Positions 51,850-64,000 of a DNA stretch of 64,000 nucleotides are shown piece by piece. The notes beneath the pieces were generated by a model. It was not told where the DNA came from, did no database searches, and worked only from the letters and a program-made list of their open reading frames with translations. The stretch is from Dermanyssus gallinae (taxonomy: Eukaryota > Arthropoda > Arachnida > Mesostigmata > Dermanyssidae): contig QVRM01000463.1 in the NCBI GenBank assembly GCA_003439945.1, positions 186,001 through 250,000 of the forward strand. The letters are read 5' to 3'. Positions within the stretch are counted from its first letter, which is position 1, and each line of letters opens with the position of its first letter. The position numbers were made by a program, and so were the translations under genes.

Positions 51850-54800
51850 TTAGTGCGCGCGGGGTTCAGTTGAGCGGAACGATCCCGTGTGCAGCAGCGG
51901 AAAACCGTCAAAGTCCGCCACCCTGACCAGCTACTGGTAGTGTAAAGTGTGGTGTGTTTTCGAGCAGCGCTCTTGCCATCAATCGTCTAGGTAGGTGGTA
52001 ATCGGCGTACTTCGACGGGTAAACAAAATCGATACGTTTTCGGAACACACATCTCCCTCTCTCTTTCTCTCTCTCTCTCTTTCGTCATGAATAGTTTACT
52101 GCACGTTTGTTTTGATTTGTTCAATGCATACGTTGCTGTTCAATGCATACGGCCACAGGCACGACCAAAGTCGTGCCTGTGGCCGCGGGATGCGGCGTCA
52201 ACGATAAACACCCATGGGAAAACCGCATGCTGCTTTGTGTGAGGACGACATTGGCCGTTTATGACTCGGCTGGCATGGTAGCCAAGAAGACATCTCTGTT
52301 TTAGCAAAAATGGTAACTAAAAACGATGCCGTCACCAAGCAGCAGCAATAACAGCGGCAGTAACAACAAGAACTCTAAGAGCAGAAATTACAACAGAACC
52401 TACAACAGCATTTCAGAACAGCAATAATACTCCGACGTAGTCACGTACGAGCTGACAAATTAGTTGCATTAGTAGATAATTAAAAAAATAATTAAACCAG
52501 TCCAGGTCACAACGATCAAACTAGTGTTACACTCGGCGGATTTTTTGCAGACCGTTGTGCGCCAGATAGTGTTCTGCATACGACCTGCAGATGTGAGTCG
52601 CTCTTAGGGGTGATAGCAAGTTTCTTTGATCACAATACATTTCGTAGTTCATATACACAAAACGTGTAAGCACGACTCTTGTCTCGCCTCATGGGGAAGT
52701 AGGCGATGTCCGAAGACCGTCCACTTTTGCAGCAATGAGGCTCTTCGTGCTTAAGATTGTTCCGGGGTATATATATATATATATCTATAGTATGGAGGTG
52801 TGTGTCTTATCTAGGCGGGTCATCGGGCGATCCAACATCACCAAGTAGCCGAGAAGCAGCACTCACAAAAATCACCGAGGACCAGAGTGAGCAATACGAA
52901 TAGTCCCCAACCTGCCGCCTAGTAAAGCATTATCGTAGACACTGATGATGAGCCACGACAACAACCGCAACGAAAACAACACAACCACCCTGCAAAACGC
53001 GCTCAAGCTAACGAAATCAATGGCGCAAACGGAGCGCTAACATGCTTGTGGACAGAAAAGCGATAAGCTGTCTGCCCGAGTGGCCTAGATGCATAAACAT
53101 TTGATCGTCCATCCAGCAGTTTATTCAATTTTTGAAGTAGAGTTTAGATACCTCGATAAGCATCCCCAAAAGCCTCTTCGGCCGACCGCAGCCAACGAAC
53201 GGCGGTGCCGTTATTATTCTTATGACTGTAAAGCTATGAATGGCAACCAACAATGAGTTCTACCACTTAGACTTCATTTTCCTGAACAACGACAACATCA
53301 TGATCGTTGAAATTATTATTATTATTATTATTACAGAGACGACACAACAAAGGGCGCCGGCTCTGCTGGTAGCCTTACTGTTCTATGGAAATGAGTATAC
53401 TTATAATATGTTAGCTTAAAATAGCCAACAGCCTGCACTGCTGTATAGACAACAAATGTGATTAATCTAATTCGTGGTACGAATATTGTGGTGGTACGAT
53501 TAGCGTGAACGGCGGCACACTCCACCCTGGAATCGCTTCGAATTGCTACAGTCATAGCAAACAGTCAAATGCACTTACCTAAATATCAGGCGACGAAAAG
53601 CAGCTAAAAATGCAATAACAACAAGTAATAATTGGCCACGAAACGTGGAACACACGACTACACCATAGATATAGCTAACATACCACGATACTTTTGCGTA
53701 CGCTGTTCGTATGACTCACTCCTCTACTGCGTCTTTTCCCTGTCTTGACAAACGAGTTGTCTGTTTTATTCGTCTGTCTCCAAGTCGCCGAGTTCCGATT
53801 ATAGATGTCCGTGAAAGATCCCATTATAGATGTATGTGTACGTTCATACTGCCTGTCCTATAAAACAAATGAGATGTTTGCCGCCGCCGCCGCTGCTGCC
53901 GCCTGTATATGCTGGTGATGTATGCCGAATTTTGAAACTTTCGTTCCGCGTAGCGTCTTCGCTCGTTCCAGATTATACGTCTAACAGCTAATTGCCAAAC
54001 AAAAGGGTAGGGGCAGCGGCAAAAGAAATAGGCGTAGAAGTAGTAATAGTACGCTCGAGGGTGTCGACAAACGTTCCACGTTGTCAACGCGCTTACTCCA
54101 GCATCCAACAGTAAGCCGGTAGGAAACAAGGATAGACTACTGTCAGAGACCGCAATGGCTGTGATGATGTGTCGTGATATAGCCGAGACATGGGCGCCGA
54201 GCGCGCTCACGCTCCACTGCGATATAGAAAGCAGAGAAGAGTGAAGGACCCAGGAAACGCATCCCGCGTACTGGCTATCATTGACTTCCTGGCAACAGCA
54301 TGAGAGCATGCCGGCGTCTACCGATTTGTTTGCGTATACGATACGCGGACACAAAGTACATCGCCTCGTTTCCGTACGCCTCTCGCTTCTTCTCGAGCGC
54401 GGCCGGTCAAGCAGACGCAGTACTCAATCAACTTCAGGAATTAAAGACTAGCGATACATTGAGAGGTAGAGAAGTACGCAGATATAGAGAAATCGTGAGA
54501 AACGAGAAAATTGTAGGCAAAAGGATAGAAGAACAGGAGGGCAAATCGTGAACCTCTCGTGTGTTTGCCACGCTTTATCTCGTGAATCCCCCCCCCCTTC
54601 CCCCAGCTCCCCCTCTTAGTTCCCACTGCGCAAACACGTGTCCTGTTATGCGATAGGCGAGCAACGAGTAGAATGAAATGATGGAAGACTACCTGGGTTC
54701 ACGTCGGCCCCTCGTCCTGACTGATAATCAGGATGTAGAGAAGGTGTCAACGGTCAACAGTAATAGCAGCTGAAAGAGCAAACGCTAACCATAGACACAC

Positions 54801-55100
54801 GGCATGATCTAGCGGAAAACGCAACGAGCTGTCCATCCGTCCATCAGATACCTACGTTACTGCTATGGGCAAACGTTTCCTGTTTAAACGGCTGTTGCAT
54901 ACGTTCAGTCGTTTTTAAAACGACCCTGATTAGTTATAAGGAAACCATCATCGCTGGCGTTGCCGAATCTGCAGTAGCCTAGTTACAGATAAGAAATTTA
55001 ATCAATCTCCATCAGTATTCCAAAAGAGATGTGTACGTTTATGCCTCTACACAACATACCCGTCTAACGCCTAAGGCCACTGAGCACCAACAAGAGACAC
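51850..55100. other. No identifiable gene
   Basis: Contains a CT run (52053-52082), a perfect 16-bp hairpin (52150-52185), a short (TA)n (52768-52785) and an ATT run (53311-53332). A 176-codon minus frame (54354-53824) has no recognisable motif. Confidence 0.45.
52150..52185. repeat. Perfect 16-bp hairpin with 4-base loop
   Basis: CGGCCACAGGCACGAC and GTCGTGCCTGTGGCCG flank the loop CAAA. Immediately upstream GTTCAATGCATACG is directly repeated. Confidence 0.9.
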
Positions 55101-55109
55101 ACTTATATA

Positions 55110-55380
55110 TATATATTTTTTTTTTCAAGAAAGCTTGACTACGCCATTGGGGGGTGTACGTCTAGCTAATCTTATTGGTTCAGCAGAACACCGTGGACAA
55201 TGCACGCAGTTTCATCTAGTGATGCCGGTTCATGCATGGCTCAATAATACCCTGGCCCATGCTATAAGGTCTTCTTGCTACCCTTGTTTTCTTAAACCTG
55301 CAGGTCTGTACGTAGATGACTACCGCCGACCTGACGGAGTGACTTTAACAGCCTTTGAGGTTGAGAGGGTTATGTAGTTT
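55110..55380 (+). pseudogene. Retroelement C-terminal relic (RPDGVT block)
   Basis: Open frame with FHLVMPVHAWLNNTLAHAI, then CFLKPAGLYVDDYRRPDGVTL. The order HNxxNxxLxxA...PxGLxxxDxxRPDGxTL is typical of a C-terminal segment found in many animal LINE-type polyproteins; that resemblance is from memory and not tested. It starts directly after a short TA/T-rich tract (55101-55129). No reverse transcriptase motif is nearby. Confidence 0.4.
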
Positions 55381-55384
55381 CGCA

Positions 55385-56748
55385 GGAGGAAAGAAGTGAG
55401 TGTCGGAAATATGCATTTATCGAGACCTTAAGGCTCAGGTAAAATAACTGAGGGAGTTATTGAATTGGATATGCAACGCAGTCGTAATACAATGGTGCAA
55501 GGTACCTTGTCCGGATAGTCGATACCAGGTTTAGACGTTCAGGTTGTAACGTTCACTGAGCAAAATTTGTTTATACCCCGTTTGGAGTTAAATAAATCCA
55601 TATATATATACAGGCGATATTTTTTGCAACACGCCTTTAATTGTTAAATAATATTGCCGTCCAGAGAAAACGGTCCCATAAAAAAAAAAATATATATATA
55701 TACGAGCAAACTTTGCGAATCTTTGATGCACTCAACGTCTAATCTAGGACTTTGGACTAATCTAGCTTTTCCTATGGCACTCGCAGCTAGCCAACAGAAT
55801 GGTTCAAAAAAAGCCGAGGAAGTCGCAGTGTCTCTTCTGACATCAGAGTCTACGCTCGAACTCTGGACATCAGCAGAGCAATACTTAAAGCGAGAGAGAC
55901 AGATGGAAGGGGAGGGGAAACGAGAGACGGAGATACATTGAGAGAGCCGGCGACGACGAACTAGGATACCAGTACCTCAACTGTAACTGCAATTAGTCGC
56001 AATCTACGTAGCACGTAAGATGCTCAATACGTGCGTAGTACAATGTAATAGAGCATGAAACATGGAGCAACTCGTCACCTAATGGAATTAATTCGTTCAT
56101 CAGTCGATCAAACGTCGACCAGTATCGCGTCATTTTGCAATGCAGCGGCGTTCTAACCACTGGCATTTTGTTTACTGCGCGCCCCTGTCATTCGAGGGGC
56201 AGATGTGATGCGGCATATATAAACATACAAAAAACTCGAGGGAGAAGTTTGACGTTAAAAATAGAACACGACAAGAAAAAGACGACCGCAGGTGAGCCCG
56301 CAAGAGAAATCATAGTGAGGTGACTGAGGCGTTTGTGACTTCCAACCGACGCCAACACCGGCACCAACATAGGCAGCAGCAGAAAGTCGGTGGAGTGCGC
56401 GAAGTATTTGCGTTCCCGCCCGCCTCCACGTTTCATCGCTTGCCGGCTTTGGTCTATGGCTGTGCCGAACACGCAATTCGACAGCTCGCAGCTACTGCAG
56501 CTGGCCTGATCGCTCGCAATCAGCTGGAACCGATCCACCTTGAGCGGCAGCGACGTTGGCATCAGCCAGAAGACAGCGAAACATACAGAGCGTCATGTTT
56601 GTTTTCAAGAAAATGAGAGTCCAGTTTCATCACAACTGTTTGTGCTGTCGTTAAACAGTAACTGCATCGAAAACATTCCTACAACTCGCAGCGAATATCT
56701 CGTGCCTGTTGTTTGCACTCCGTCGATCTCCCTACGGCTCCCATACAA

Positions 56749-56750
<2 letters not shown>
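55385..56750. other. No gene seen
   Basis: No supported coding region. Short TA tracts at 55600-55610 and 55690-55702. Confidence 0.45.

Positions 56751-56752
<2 letters not shown>

Positions 56753-56801
<49 letters not shown>
56753..56801. repeat. (TA)n microsatellite
   Basis: About 24 TA units. Confidence 0.95.
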
Positions 56802-56804
<3 letters not shown>

Positions 56805-56809
56805 ATAGA

Positions 56810-59290
56810 TGTAAGGTATAAATCCTAGATGTATTGACACGATATTGCAGTGTTGAGCAATGCTGGCTGCTTCGATATACTTGGCCGCTAGCCACTTGGC
56901 AGATTTCGTGCGGCTGAATGCACGACGCGGTTCGATCTCGGTTGCGAGCCGGGTTATCGCTCACTTAAGACGCCATGAATCCACTCAAATCCTGGCTGCG
57001 GCGGAGGGGGGGGGGGAGAGAGGGCGTCTCAGCATGCCTCTTTGTTCTATCTACCTATCCATCTATCGATCTGTCTGTCTGTCTGCCTGCCTATCTATTG
57101 ATTTGTTCGTGCGCCTCCGTCTAGTTGTTGCGGTTGGGGAGTTTGGGGGTTGTCACGAAAGCGATGTGGTGCTACTGGTGCTCGTTCGAGTGGTGGCGGC
57201 GGCGGCGCGTTGCCTGCCATACATAGACAAACGGATCTTTGTTCAGCTTCATCAAGGTCATCGATACATCCATCGCTGCACAGCCGTAGACTGTCCGCGA
57301 CGTTGGCGAGGTCAGCGAGCGGCAGCTGGGGGCGCGGAGATGCGCTAAGGGGCGCAGCATATACGCGACGCCTGCATCTAGCGACAATCGGTACCGTACC
57401 GGACTAGCGGTACCGTTCAAAGCGACACGAGCCAGAGGCGGCTACAAAACGTACTGGTAATGGGTATCACCCGTAGAGAGCGAAAGAGAGAGAGAGAGAA
57501 AATCCACGTTACAGCAACAAAGCGAAGTGTGATAGGAGAAGACTTCATTTCGTTTCCACTTTCGTTCGTGCCTCCCTATCGAGAGAGAGGTAGAGAGAGA
57601 ATACAGGTCAAATGTTCGCTTGGAATGCAGCCGTCACCGATTTCCTAGCCCCGTCAATTATGATTGGTAGTCAAAGTACTGCATCAATTAAGTGCTCCCA
57701 GGAGTTTCGTCCAGTTGCAGTCGAGACCTTGGGCTCACCCGCGCCGCTGATGATCAAGCAACTAAGACACAAAGTCGGAAGTCTTTTCGACAGAGCTTCC
57801 TCGACCTCGACATACAGCGAGGAAACAACGCTCAAATGGGCAACACCTTGGTCTGCGCGAATTGGAACAGTAAAGGCTACATCTTACAACGTCCATCGGT
57901 ATCAGTTGCTAGGCCACTGCGAGATATGACTATATGTAAATATACGACTATATGTAAATATATATGATATATGCTCATAATGGTACGGTTAATGAATGAC
58001 TCTTTAATCGTTCTGAGATACGCGCCGACGCTAGAATTTACTTTTTGCGTCGCGTTATTGCTGTTACTCAAAACAACGTCTATAAGTAGCTGTAGTGCGC
58101 GTATATAGGTGGAACTATGGCGCAATGCTTCCTTTGCGCCAAGAGTTTAATTTCGCTAGTCTTGACACCTAGAGTGCCCGTTTTGATCGTTAGATCACTA
58201 ACCCTGTGCAATCTTCGTCCTCTCTCCTAGAGCGTTACATATTTTCACATGCACTGTTATAGTAGGCGTATGGCAACAGAGCCGCTTATCAAGCCGCTAT
58301 GAGCGTTGTGCCTAAAACAGGCCGCTCAGGTAAAAACAACATTTGGTTTTTAATGTATATTCCAGAAATCACGCCTAGCGTTTCGTGCAACGTGTCGTTT
58401 TGTTCACACGTCGCAACTAGAACCACTATACACCATGAACGGTGATGATTACGACGAACAATACCATAGTGATTATGATCATGATGACGATGGCCATAAC
58501 TGTGACGATACATGATTACCACCCAGCAGTTGTGAGGTTGCGATTACGTCACAGGACAACTGCTAATTCTGTGTTTACATGATAAACGCCGCACCTGTTC
58601 ACCGCACTTGGGGAGTCTTTGTGTTGTTTGCTGTTAGCCCTTATTAGTCCTTATGGCGTATATAATTGCCCGTATATCGCATCTCGCTGAACTGTCGTCG
58701 CTATCGCCCGGTGCCGTTGTTAATAAACTACTGTCTACACGAATACAATTATTATTATTATTATTAGTAGTAGTAGTAGTAGTAGTAGTAGTAGGCTTTA
58801 CGATATGATCAGAGAATCCGGTCAGCCATGTGTGAACACAAATCTATTCAAATGCCAACTTTGTCCAAGATTCATTAGCAGATTACTGAGGGGGGATGCA
58901 GCCACTCGAGGCAAAGGTCTGACCTCATTGGTTGATCCAAGTTGAAAGTAAGCTGCTGGCGCTGTAGCCCGTAGTTCGTCTTCTTAGTTTGCACATACAA
59001 CAACTTCAATATATATATATATATTATTTGCGTCGCGCCTTAAGAGTACGTGGGTCAAGATGCACGGAGATACCATTTTTCTTTCCCGACAAGCAGCCAA
59101 GCTGCTCTATTCGGCTCCAATAGACGTAGCAAGACCAGCATCGCAGCACCCAAGGTATTCCGATTCAAAGCGTGTTGAACGCCAAAACACGATAGCTACG
59201 CCGCCATGGTGTACTGATCGGCCTCGATAAGATATACATAAGAGACGCTCTTGTCAATCATATATCCGTAGAAATAGTCCAGATATATAG
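56810..59290. other. No gene seen
   Basis: Contains a G12 run (57006-57017), a CTAT/CTGT-rich stretch (57050-57100), GA runs (57486-57500, 57580-57600) and an ATT/AGT triplet run (58746-58793). No supported coding region. Confidence 0.45.
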
Positions 59291-59296
59291 ATACAT

Positions 59297-59490
59297 TTTT
59301 TTTAGATTTTCCGTAAGGCTAATGCCCGTGTACGTTTTTTATGTCATGGCTAATTTTTAATCCAGTCCGGCATTTACCTTGTCTAAATGGAAAACCATGC
59401 AAACCAATTTAAGAGTGGCCGGTCTGGGTCTCGAAACCAGTCTCCCCCGAATGCAAGGCAAAGGCATTGCCACTAAGCCATCTTGTTCGG
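59297..59490 (-). mobile_element. tRNA-derived SINE, second family, with A-tail
   Basis: On the minus strand it begins with a tRNA-like head: an A box TGGCTTAGTGGC (near 59485-59470) and a B-box-like GGTTTCGAGACCC (near 59440-59425). About 110 bp of body follow, ending in an A-run (T-run at 59297-59304). The body is unrelated to the SINE at 44527. No clear target-site duplication was found. Confidence 0.5.
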
Positions 59491-59689
59491 TAATATATAT
59501 GATCGATGTTCGAAAGACTTAGATGTAAGAGACCTAGAGAAGGCTGTTATGTCGGATGGAAAAAGTTGCCTAGAGAGGCATCTCTGCACGGCCGCAATGC
59601 CATAGTGCGCACCATTAAATTGTTGTACAAAAGAAGACAATTATCGTGAACAATTTTCTCGAAACCGGGAAGCTGTACATCAGTTTTTT

Positions 59690-59815
59690 CTTGTAGCGGT
59701 GGTGACGTTTGGACGTCTAGCGCACCGTTTTAAAATGATGGAGCGCTGTCACGAACGGGATCGAACCCTGCTCAAATGAAGTTCGTTCTCTTTGCTAATT
59801 CTGGTGGATCTCATT
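59690..59815 (-). mobile_element. tRNA-like fragment (possible SINE remnant)
   Basis: The minus strand has a perfect B box GGTTCGATCCC (near 59765-59755) and an A-box-like TAGCAAAGAGAAC about 40 bases before it. It cannot be folded into a convincing tRNA by eye. Confidence 0.3.
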
Positions 59816-59819
59816 GAGC

Positions 59820-60910
59820 ATTGCCCGGTTGCGAGACTCTTCTCTTCCGCTTACAAAAGCCCCATATGGATCACGTGGATCTGGCCAAAAGTAGAGATGA
59901 AGTGGCGACATAATAGTCTCCCCACCAATCAAAAACGACAGATAGATTCGATTATGCTTGTGAAGCACACTAGACCTGCAGTAGTATATACACTTGAGGG
60001 TGCTTGACCACAAAGGAGCAGTGTCATCGGAGTGACGGGTTAAGTCGAGGGTGGCCAATATGATAACCAATATGATCCTCCGGGGCGTTGCGGTTATTTC
60101 CTAAAGTAATCATCACGTCGGTGGTATTGTTGATCTTGTAGTGCTGCTGATGGATCCTATCCGTACCTATGTCACATTTCGAGTGAACTCCCAATTCTCT
60201 ACCGCTAGGCAGTCTTCGACTAGAAGTGTAAAAAGGGCGGCATGAAAAGCCGGTCAAAAGCCGGTCGGCAAAGGATACGGCAAACGACAACAAGAGGAAA
60301 GTTTCCGTTCATAACCACATTCGCTCCTTCCATAGTTCCATCCCACAACGCGGCTAGCCGTGTTCTTCTCGGACCGATATGAGAGAGCCTGTTTCGAGGC
60401 TTGCGGCAACCAATAAATGAATTGAAATATGAACGTATATAATTGTACAAATTGTAGTCACTCACGCACATATACATATATTTATGTATACGTTGTGGGA
60501 TGAATAACGAGAGTGATCCTAGACGGACACTCTCCACCAAGGTAGACAACGTGAACAACGTGTATATATCTATAAGGATATGACCATCGTCTTGTTTCAG
60601 CAATCCTGGCTAGGGATTGCCCTTTGATTACTGTTTGAGAGTCAAGATGCGCCTCGTTCCTTCATATGTGATGATCTGTTCTGTCCTGTCATTACCTCGT
60701 AGTTGCTCCTCTTTCTCCTTTGCTCTTTCGGTATGATGCTGATTCTCGATAGTCGGGCTAGCTGCACGGGCACTATGAACGTCTGACTGTAAGTTTCCGC
60801 CTGATTTGGCCTGAGCGGAAATGTGCGCGGCAGTGTCATCAGCCGGCCGCCGATAAAATTCGCCTGTTTTGACGCCTTACCAAGGGAATGAACAGTAAGT
60901 TGCTTATAGG
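59820..60910. other. No gene seen
   Basis: No supported coding region. Confidence 0.45.
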
Positions 60911-60911
60911 C

Positions 60912-60913
<2 letters not shown>

Positions 60914-60946
<33 letters not shown>
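60914..60946. repeat. (TA)n microsatellite
   Basis: About 16 TA units. Confidence 0.9.
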
Positions 60947-60947
<1 letters not shown>

Positions 60948-61253
60948 CCAACAACGAGATCACACAGCAGGGGACTGCGGCAGTTCGATGGATTGAAAGA
61001 CACAAGGTAATAGTAACAACAGCAAAGCTAACAACAACGTAAGGGCGTGACGACATTCGTGCTGGGAACGGTCACAATGATCCTAACAACTGGTCACCAG
61101 CTGCCCGTAGCGCACCAAGACGACATATGCCGACGACAACGTTGGCAGCAAAGGGCATATGTCCAATCTCTTCGAACAGATAGACAATAACAACTCCATT
61201 GATATTGCTTTTCAAATCGAAAAGAAATATATATATATATAGTTTGCTATTTC

Positions 61254-61371
61254 GGTGCAAGTGGCTATGATCATTTGTATCCCAAATGTTGTAACTTATG
61301 CCCGAAACGATATTATAATTGGGCATAAGCTACAACATTTTGGAAACAAATCATCATCAGTCACATGCACC
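61254..61371. ncRNA. Long hairpin, pre-miRNA-like or short foldback element
   Basis: Arms 61254-61303 and 61321-61371 pair over about 50 bases with six mismatches and one bulge around a 17-base AT-rich loop. The most regular part is CAAATGTTGTAACTTATGCCC-like duplex next to the loop. Length and mismatch pattern fit an animal pre-miRNA, but a tiny inverted-repeat element would look the same. Confidence 0.4.
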
Positions 61372-61374
61372 GGA

Positions 61375-62380
61375 GCAACAAACTATCAAAAACGCAAACG
61401 ATAATGAAGAAACGCGTGGGCGGCAAGAGGATGATGCTGTCGTCGTGTCACGGGCGGTTGACTCATGAAGGTTACTGGTGGTGGGGGCGAAGGCGACCAC
61501 AGGGGCTGCGGTGGCAGTTGTGACAAGTCGCAGTCGTTGACTAATTTGAATCGATATCGACCCAACAAGCGCCGACACAATGGACACAGACCGACCAAAT
61601 CACATAAGGGAGCGAATTTAACGTGACTCTATCTCTTCGGGTGTGGTTGGAACAGCAGCAGCTGCTGCTGCTGTTGTTGCTGATGTAACAGCTATATAGT
61701 TGGTATTGCTGGCAAGCTTCAGTTAGGCGATTGCTTCGCCGTAGACAATTCCAGTTCGTCGCGGGGGTGGGTTGTGCTCGTGGTGGCGGTATGTAGTAGG
61801 CACGGAGGACGACAGCGACAAAAAACGCCACAACCGAGTTGTAAAATGTCTGCATCTGCTGTCGGATGCACTAAGAGATTGACGGACCAAAAAAAAATCT
61901 GCTTACGGGTTTTACAGTCGAGAGTGGGCCGTCATCGAACAAACACAGATTGTGCTGTTGTGCGGTGGTCGTTCTCAGGTTGCAGGGCAGATAGGGGTGT
62001 CTGGCCTTCATGATCGCCAAACCAGCTGACGACGACAAAAACGACAACAGCAACAATGACGACATCTGTCGGTGGACAGAGCACGCAGTCTGCCGCCCTC
62101 TAGCAACCAATCAGTAGCGAGACAGACACCAGCGTCTATGTAACTGTAGGAGGCGAAGAGCGATAAATTAGCCCCAACTTCCCCCGCTCGCCATAGACCT
62201 AAATAGTGAATGATAAGAACTCATCTCAACTGCTTGCTCAACCCATTGATCAATTGACGGAGCGTATCGGAAAGCGTGCTCGACTGATGCGTAACAAACA
62301 CCAGCATATGGACCGTCTATGTACGGACCAACTACGTCCGGGGCGGGAGAGATGATGAGCCTGCCTCAAACGTTCATAAT
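61375..62380. other. No gene seen
   Basis: CAG/CTG-rich stretch near 61645-61685. No supported coding region. Confidence 0.45.
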
Positions 62381-62383
62381 TTA

Positions 62384-62502
<119 letters not shown>

Positions 62503-62504
62503 GA

Positions 62505-62990
62505 GTTAGTAGTATTAATTGCTTTCACGCGTTCGTCACTGACGCGTTCGTTGATCTGAACCGGTGCTATCGCGAGCGACAATCTCTTATGCGGTCATAA
62601 GCGTTCGACCATAGACGACTGCATCAGAACAAAAATCTGCGACCCCACTGCTGAGCCGGGCATAGTCCGCCAGAAAATTCGCCGCAAGCGCCACAACGGC
62701 CCCCCGCGTCATGGCAAGCAGCAACCGTTTGCCACCGCCCGGCATGGCCGTTTAACAAACAATCCTCTTTCAAGTCGCGTACAACGAATGACTGGTTCCA
62801 CCACAACGTGGCTACGGTAGTATTACCACTGTTGCAATGAGTAGTGGTGCTACCGGGATAGAAACAAGAATATTCTTCGCGACGAACTACTACTGCCCAA
62901 CACTTCGATCAAGTGGCACCAGAAGAATTACTAGGCAGATTCTTCCACCCGCCCTAGAGGTCAACTGGTCGGCGTTCCCCCCATGTATGT
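62505..62990. other. No gene seen
   Basis: Moderate-GC sequence with no supported exon. Confidence 0.45.
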
Positions 62991-62995
62991 GTGTG

Positions 62996-63063
62996 TATAT
63001 ATATATATATATTAATATATATATATATATTGCTTACAAAAATATATATATATATATATATAT
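62996..63063. repeat. (TA)n tracts with repeated TTGCTTACAAAAAT flank
   Basis: TTGCTTACAAAAAT occurs at about 63030 and again at about 63064, so a TA tract together with its right flank is duplicated. Confidence 0.85.
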
Positions 63064-63182
63064 TTGCTTACAAAAATGGCACGCAACGACGTGCAGCAAA
63101 AGACTGTTTTAACAAGGAGCTGACTAAGTCTGTTGAAAGGTGTAAACAGCAACAATATCCACGTCAGCGTTACTAGATTGCG

Positions 63183-63185
<3 letters not shown>

Positions 63186-63236
<51 letters not shown>

Positions 63237-63238
63237 CA
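63186..63238. repeat. (TA)n microsatellite
   Basis: About 22 uninterrupted TA units followed by TGTATATAC. Confidence 0.95.
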
Positions 63239-63239
63239 A

Positions 63240-64000
63240 TTTGGACTTCCTCTATTGAAGAAGGTGCTCGTCCGAAGTAGGAACAAACAACAGTCTAATG
63301 CTGCTAGTCGGCAAAACGCCAACCATATAAAATTAACATCGCCTTCTACACGGTATCACCGACGAGTTAAGATAAGTTTAGTAACAAGGGTAATATGTAT
63401 TATATCTAAATTGAAAAACTTTCGGCCATAAACAAGCTTGTCATCCACATAAACAAGCTCGTAGGTAATCAAATCCTCGTAGAGCCCAGCACGACGCATA
63501 CTCATCAGGAAAGACAACCTTCCTTATCAGATATGGTTCAATTTGAACTAGAATATTGCATAAACAGGTAAATCGTGGACACTAAACACGATGTCAGTGC
63601 GCTTAGAAGCACGCAATCTACCAGGTGTTCAGTACTACACCCAGCAGCAGACTACCAGTAAGTCAAAGCTAAGTCGCAAAACTTGTATGGCTAGCAGCCT
63701 CAGCCACGGACCACGGCCAATTTCAAACTACATATCGTATATAGTGCGGCATGGGGAGTCGTGGGTGTATGTTTTGCACGTCAGGGCCGCCGATTGATGT
63801 CGGCCATCATCTATACGGTCTCGTTCTGCTCCGCCCTAGTCCGGGGGTTCGCAGAAACTCGACATCCTTAGTATCACAATGAGAGAACGGCAACAAAGCA
63901 ATAAAAACGCACAAAGAGAACATAGACAGCCACTGAAACTAGCAATCGCAATGCAGTTCTCGCATATAAAGTCTCTATACATTCATATCAGCAGTTGTTG
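63240..64000. other. No gene seen
   Basis: No supported coding region to the end of the window. Confidence 0.45.

Noticed and set aside
52150..52185. Helitron 3' end
   Set aside because: The hairpin is right in size but no CTRR lies 10-12 bases after it on either strand.
53066..53120. tRNA-like A box (CCCGAGTGGCCTAGATGC)
   Set aside because: No B box at the right distance and no cloverleaf can be drawn.
53824..54354. 176-codon minus-strand ORF
   Set aside because: No recognisable motif, low-complexity Tyr-rich and Arg-rich stretches from triplet repeats, and no splice context.

Overview
The window is nuclear DNA of an animal with introns, almost certainly an arthropod. A mesostigmatan mite or other chelicerate is my best guess, from the style of the R1-like LINEs, the very frequent (TA)n microsatellites and the CAA/CAG tracts; no species can be named from sequence alone. 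It is gene-poor and repeat-rich. Only two conserved cellular genes can be read with confidence: TMEM165/GDT1 on the plus strand (three coding exons, 14193-20562, 276 aa) and LPGAT1 on the minus strand (six coding exons, 37082 down to 29707, 453 aa). Both give full open reading frames when spliced at GT/AG boundaries.

Layout. 0-8.5 kb is a graveyard of mobile elements: a minus-strand LINE reverse transcriptase, two adjacent inverted-repeat (foldback-type) DNA elements, an R1-like LINE, a minus-strand restriction-like-endonuclease tail of another LINE, and sense plus antisense pieces of a gag/zinc-finger LINE. 8.5-14 kb is mostly featureless, with one SINE copy and two short perfect palindromes. 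14-20.6 kb is TMEM165; its second intron carries an antisense R1-like LINE broken by one clear nonsense codon. 20.7-28 kb holds a mariner relic, a second R1-like LINE kept in one frame over most of its length but with several stops, two further reverse-transcriptase relics and the first copy of a Cys/His cassette. 28-37 kb is LPGAT1, with a second cassette copy in intron 2. 37-64 kb has no gene I can identify: it contains a minisatellite with a dyad in every unit, many (TA)n tracts, CAA/CAG-rich DNA, a SINE with a visible 15-bp target-site duplication, a third cassette copy, LINE tail relics and several hairpins.

The two host proteins are both membrane proteins of the secretory pathway (Golgi ion homeostasis; ER lysophospholipid acylation) but have no known direct partnership. 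The most unusual material is (i) a gag-like ORF joined by an overlapping TAATG stop-start to an ORF that begins with a C2H2 finger, (ii) a dispersed family of short terminal ORFs ending in a CDRYH Cys/His motif followed by AATAAA, (iii) a 931-bp near-complete foldback element, (iv) a 118-nt pre-miRNA-like hairpin, and (v) a tendency for (TA)n tracts to sit exactly at the 5' break of element fragments.
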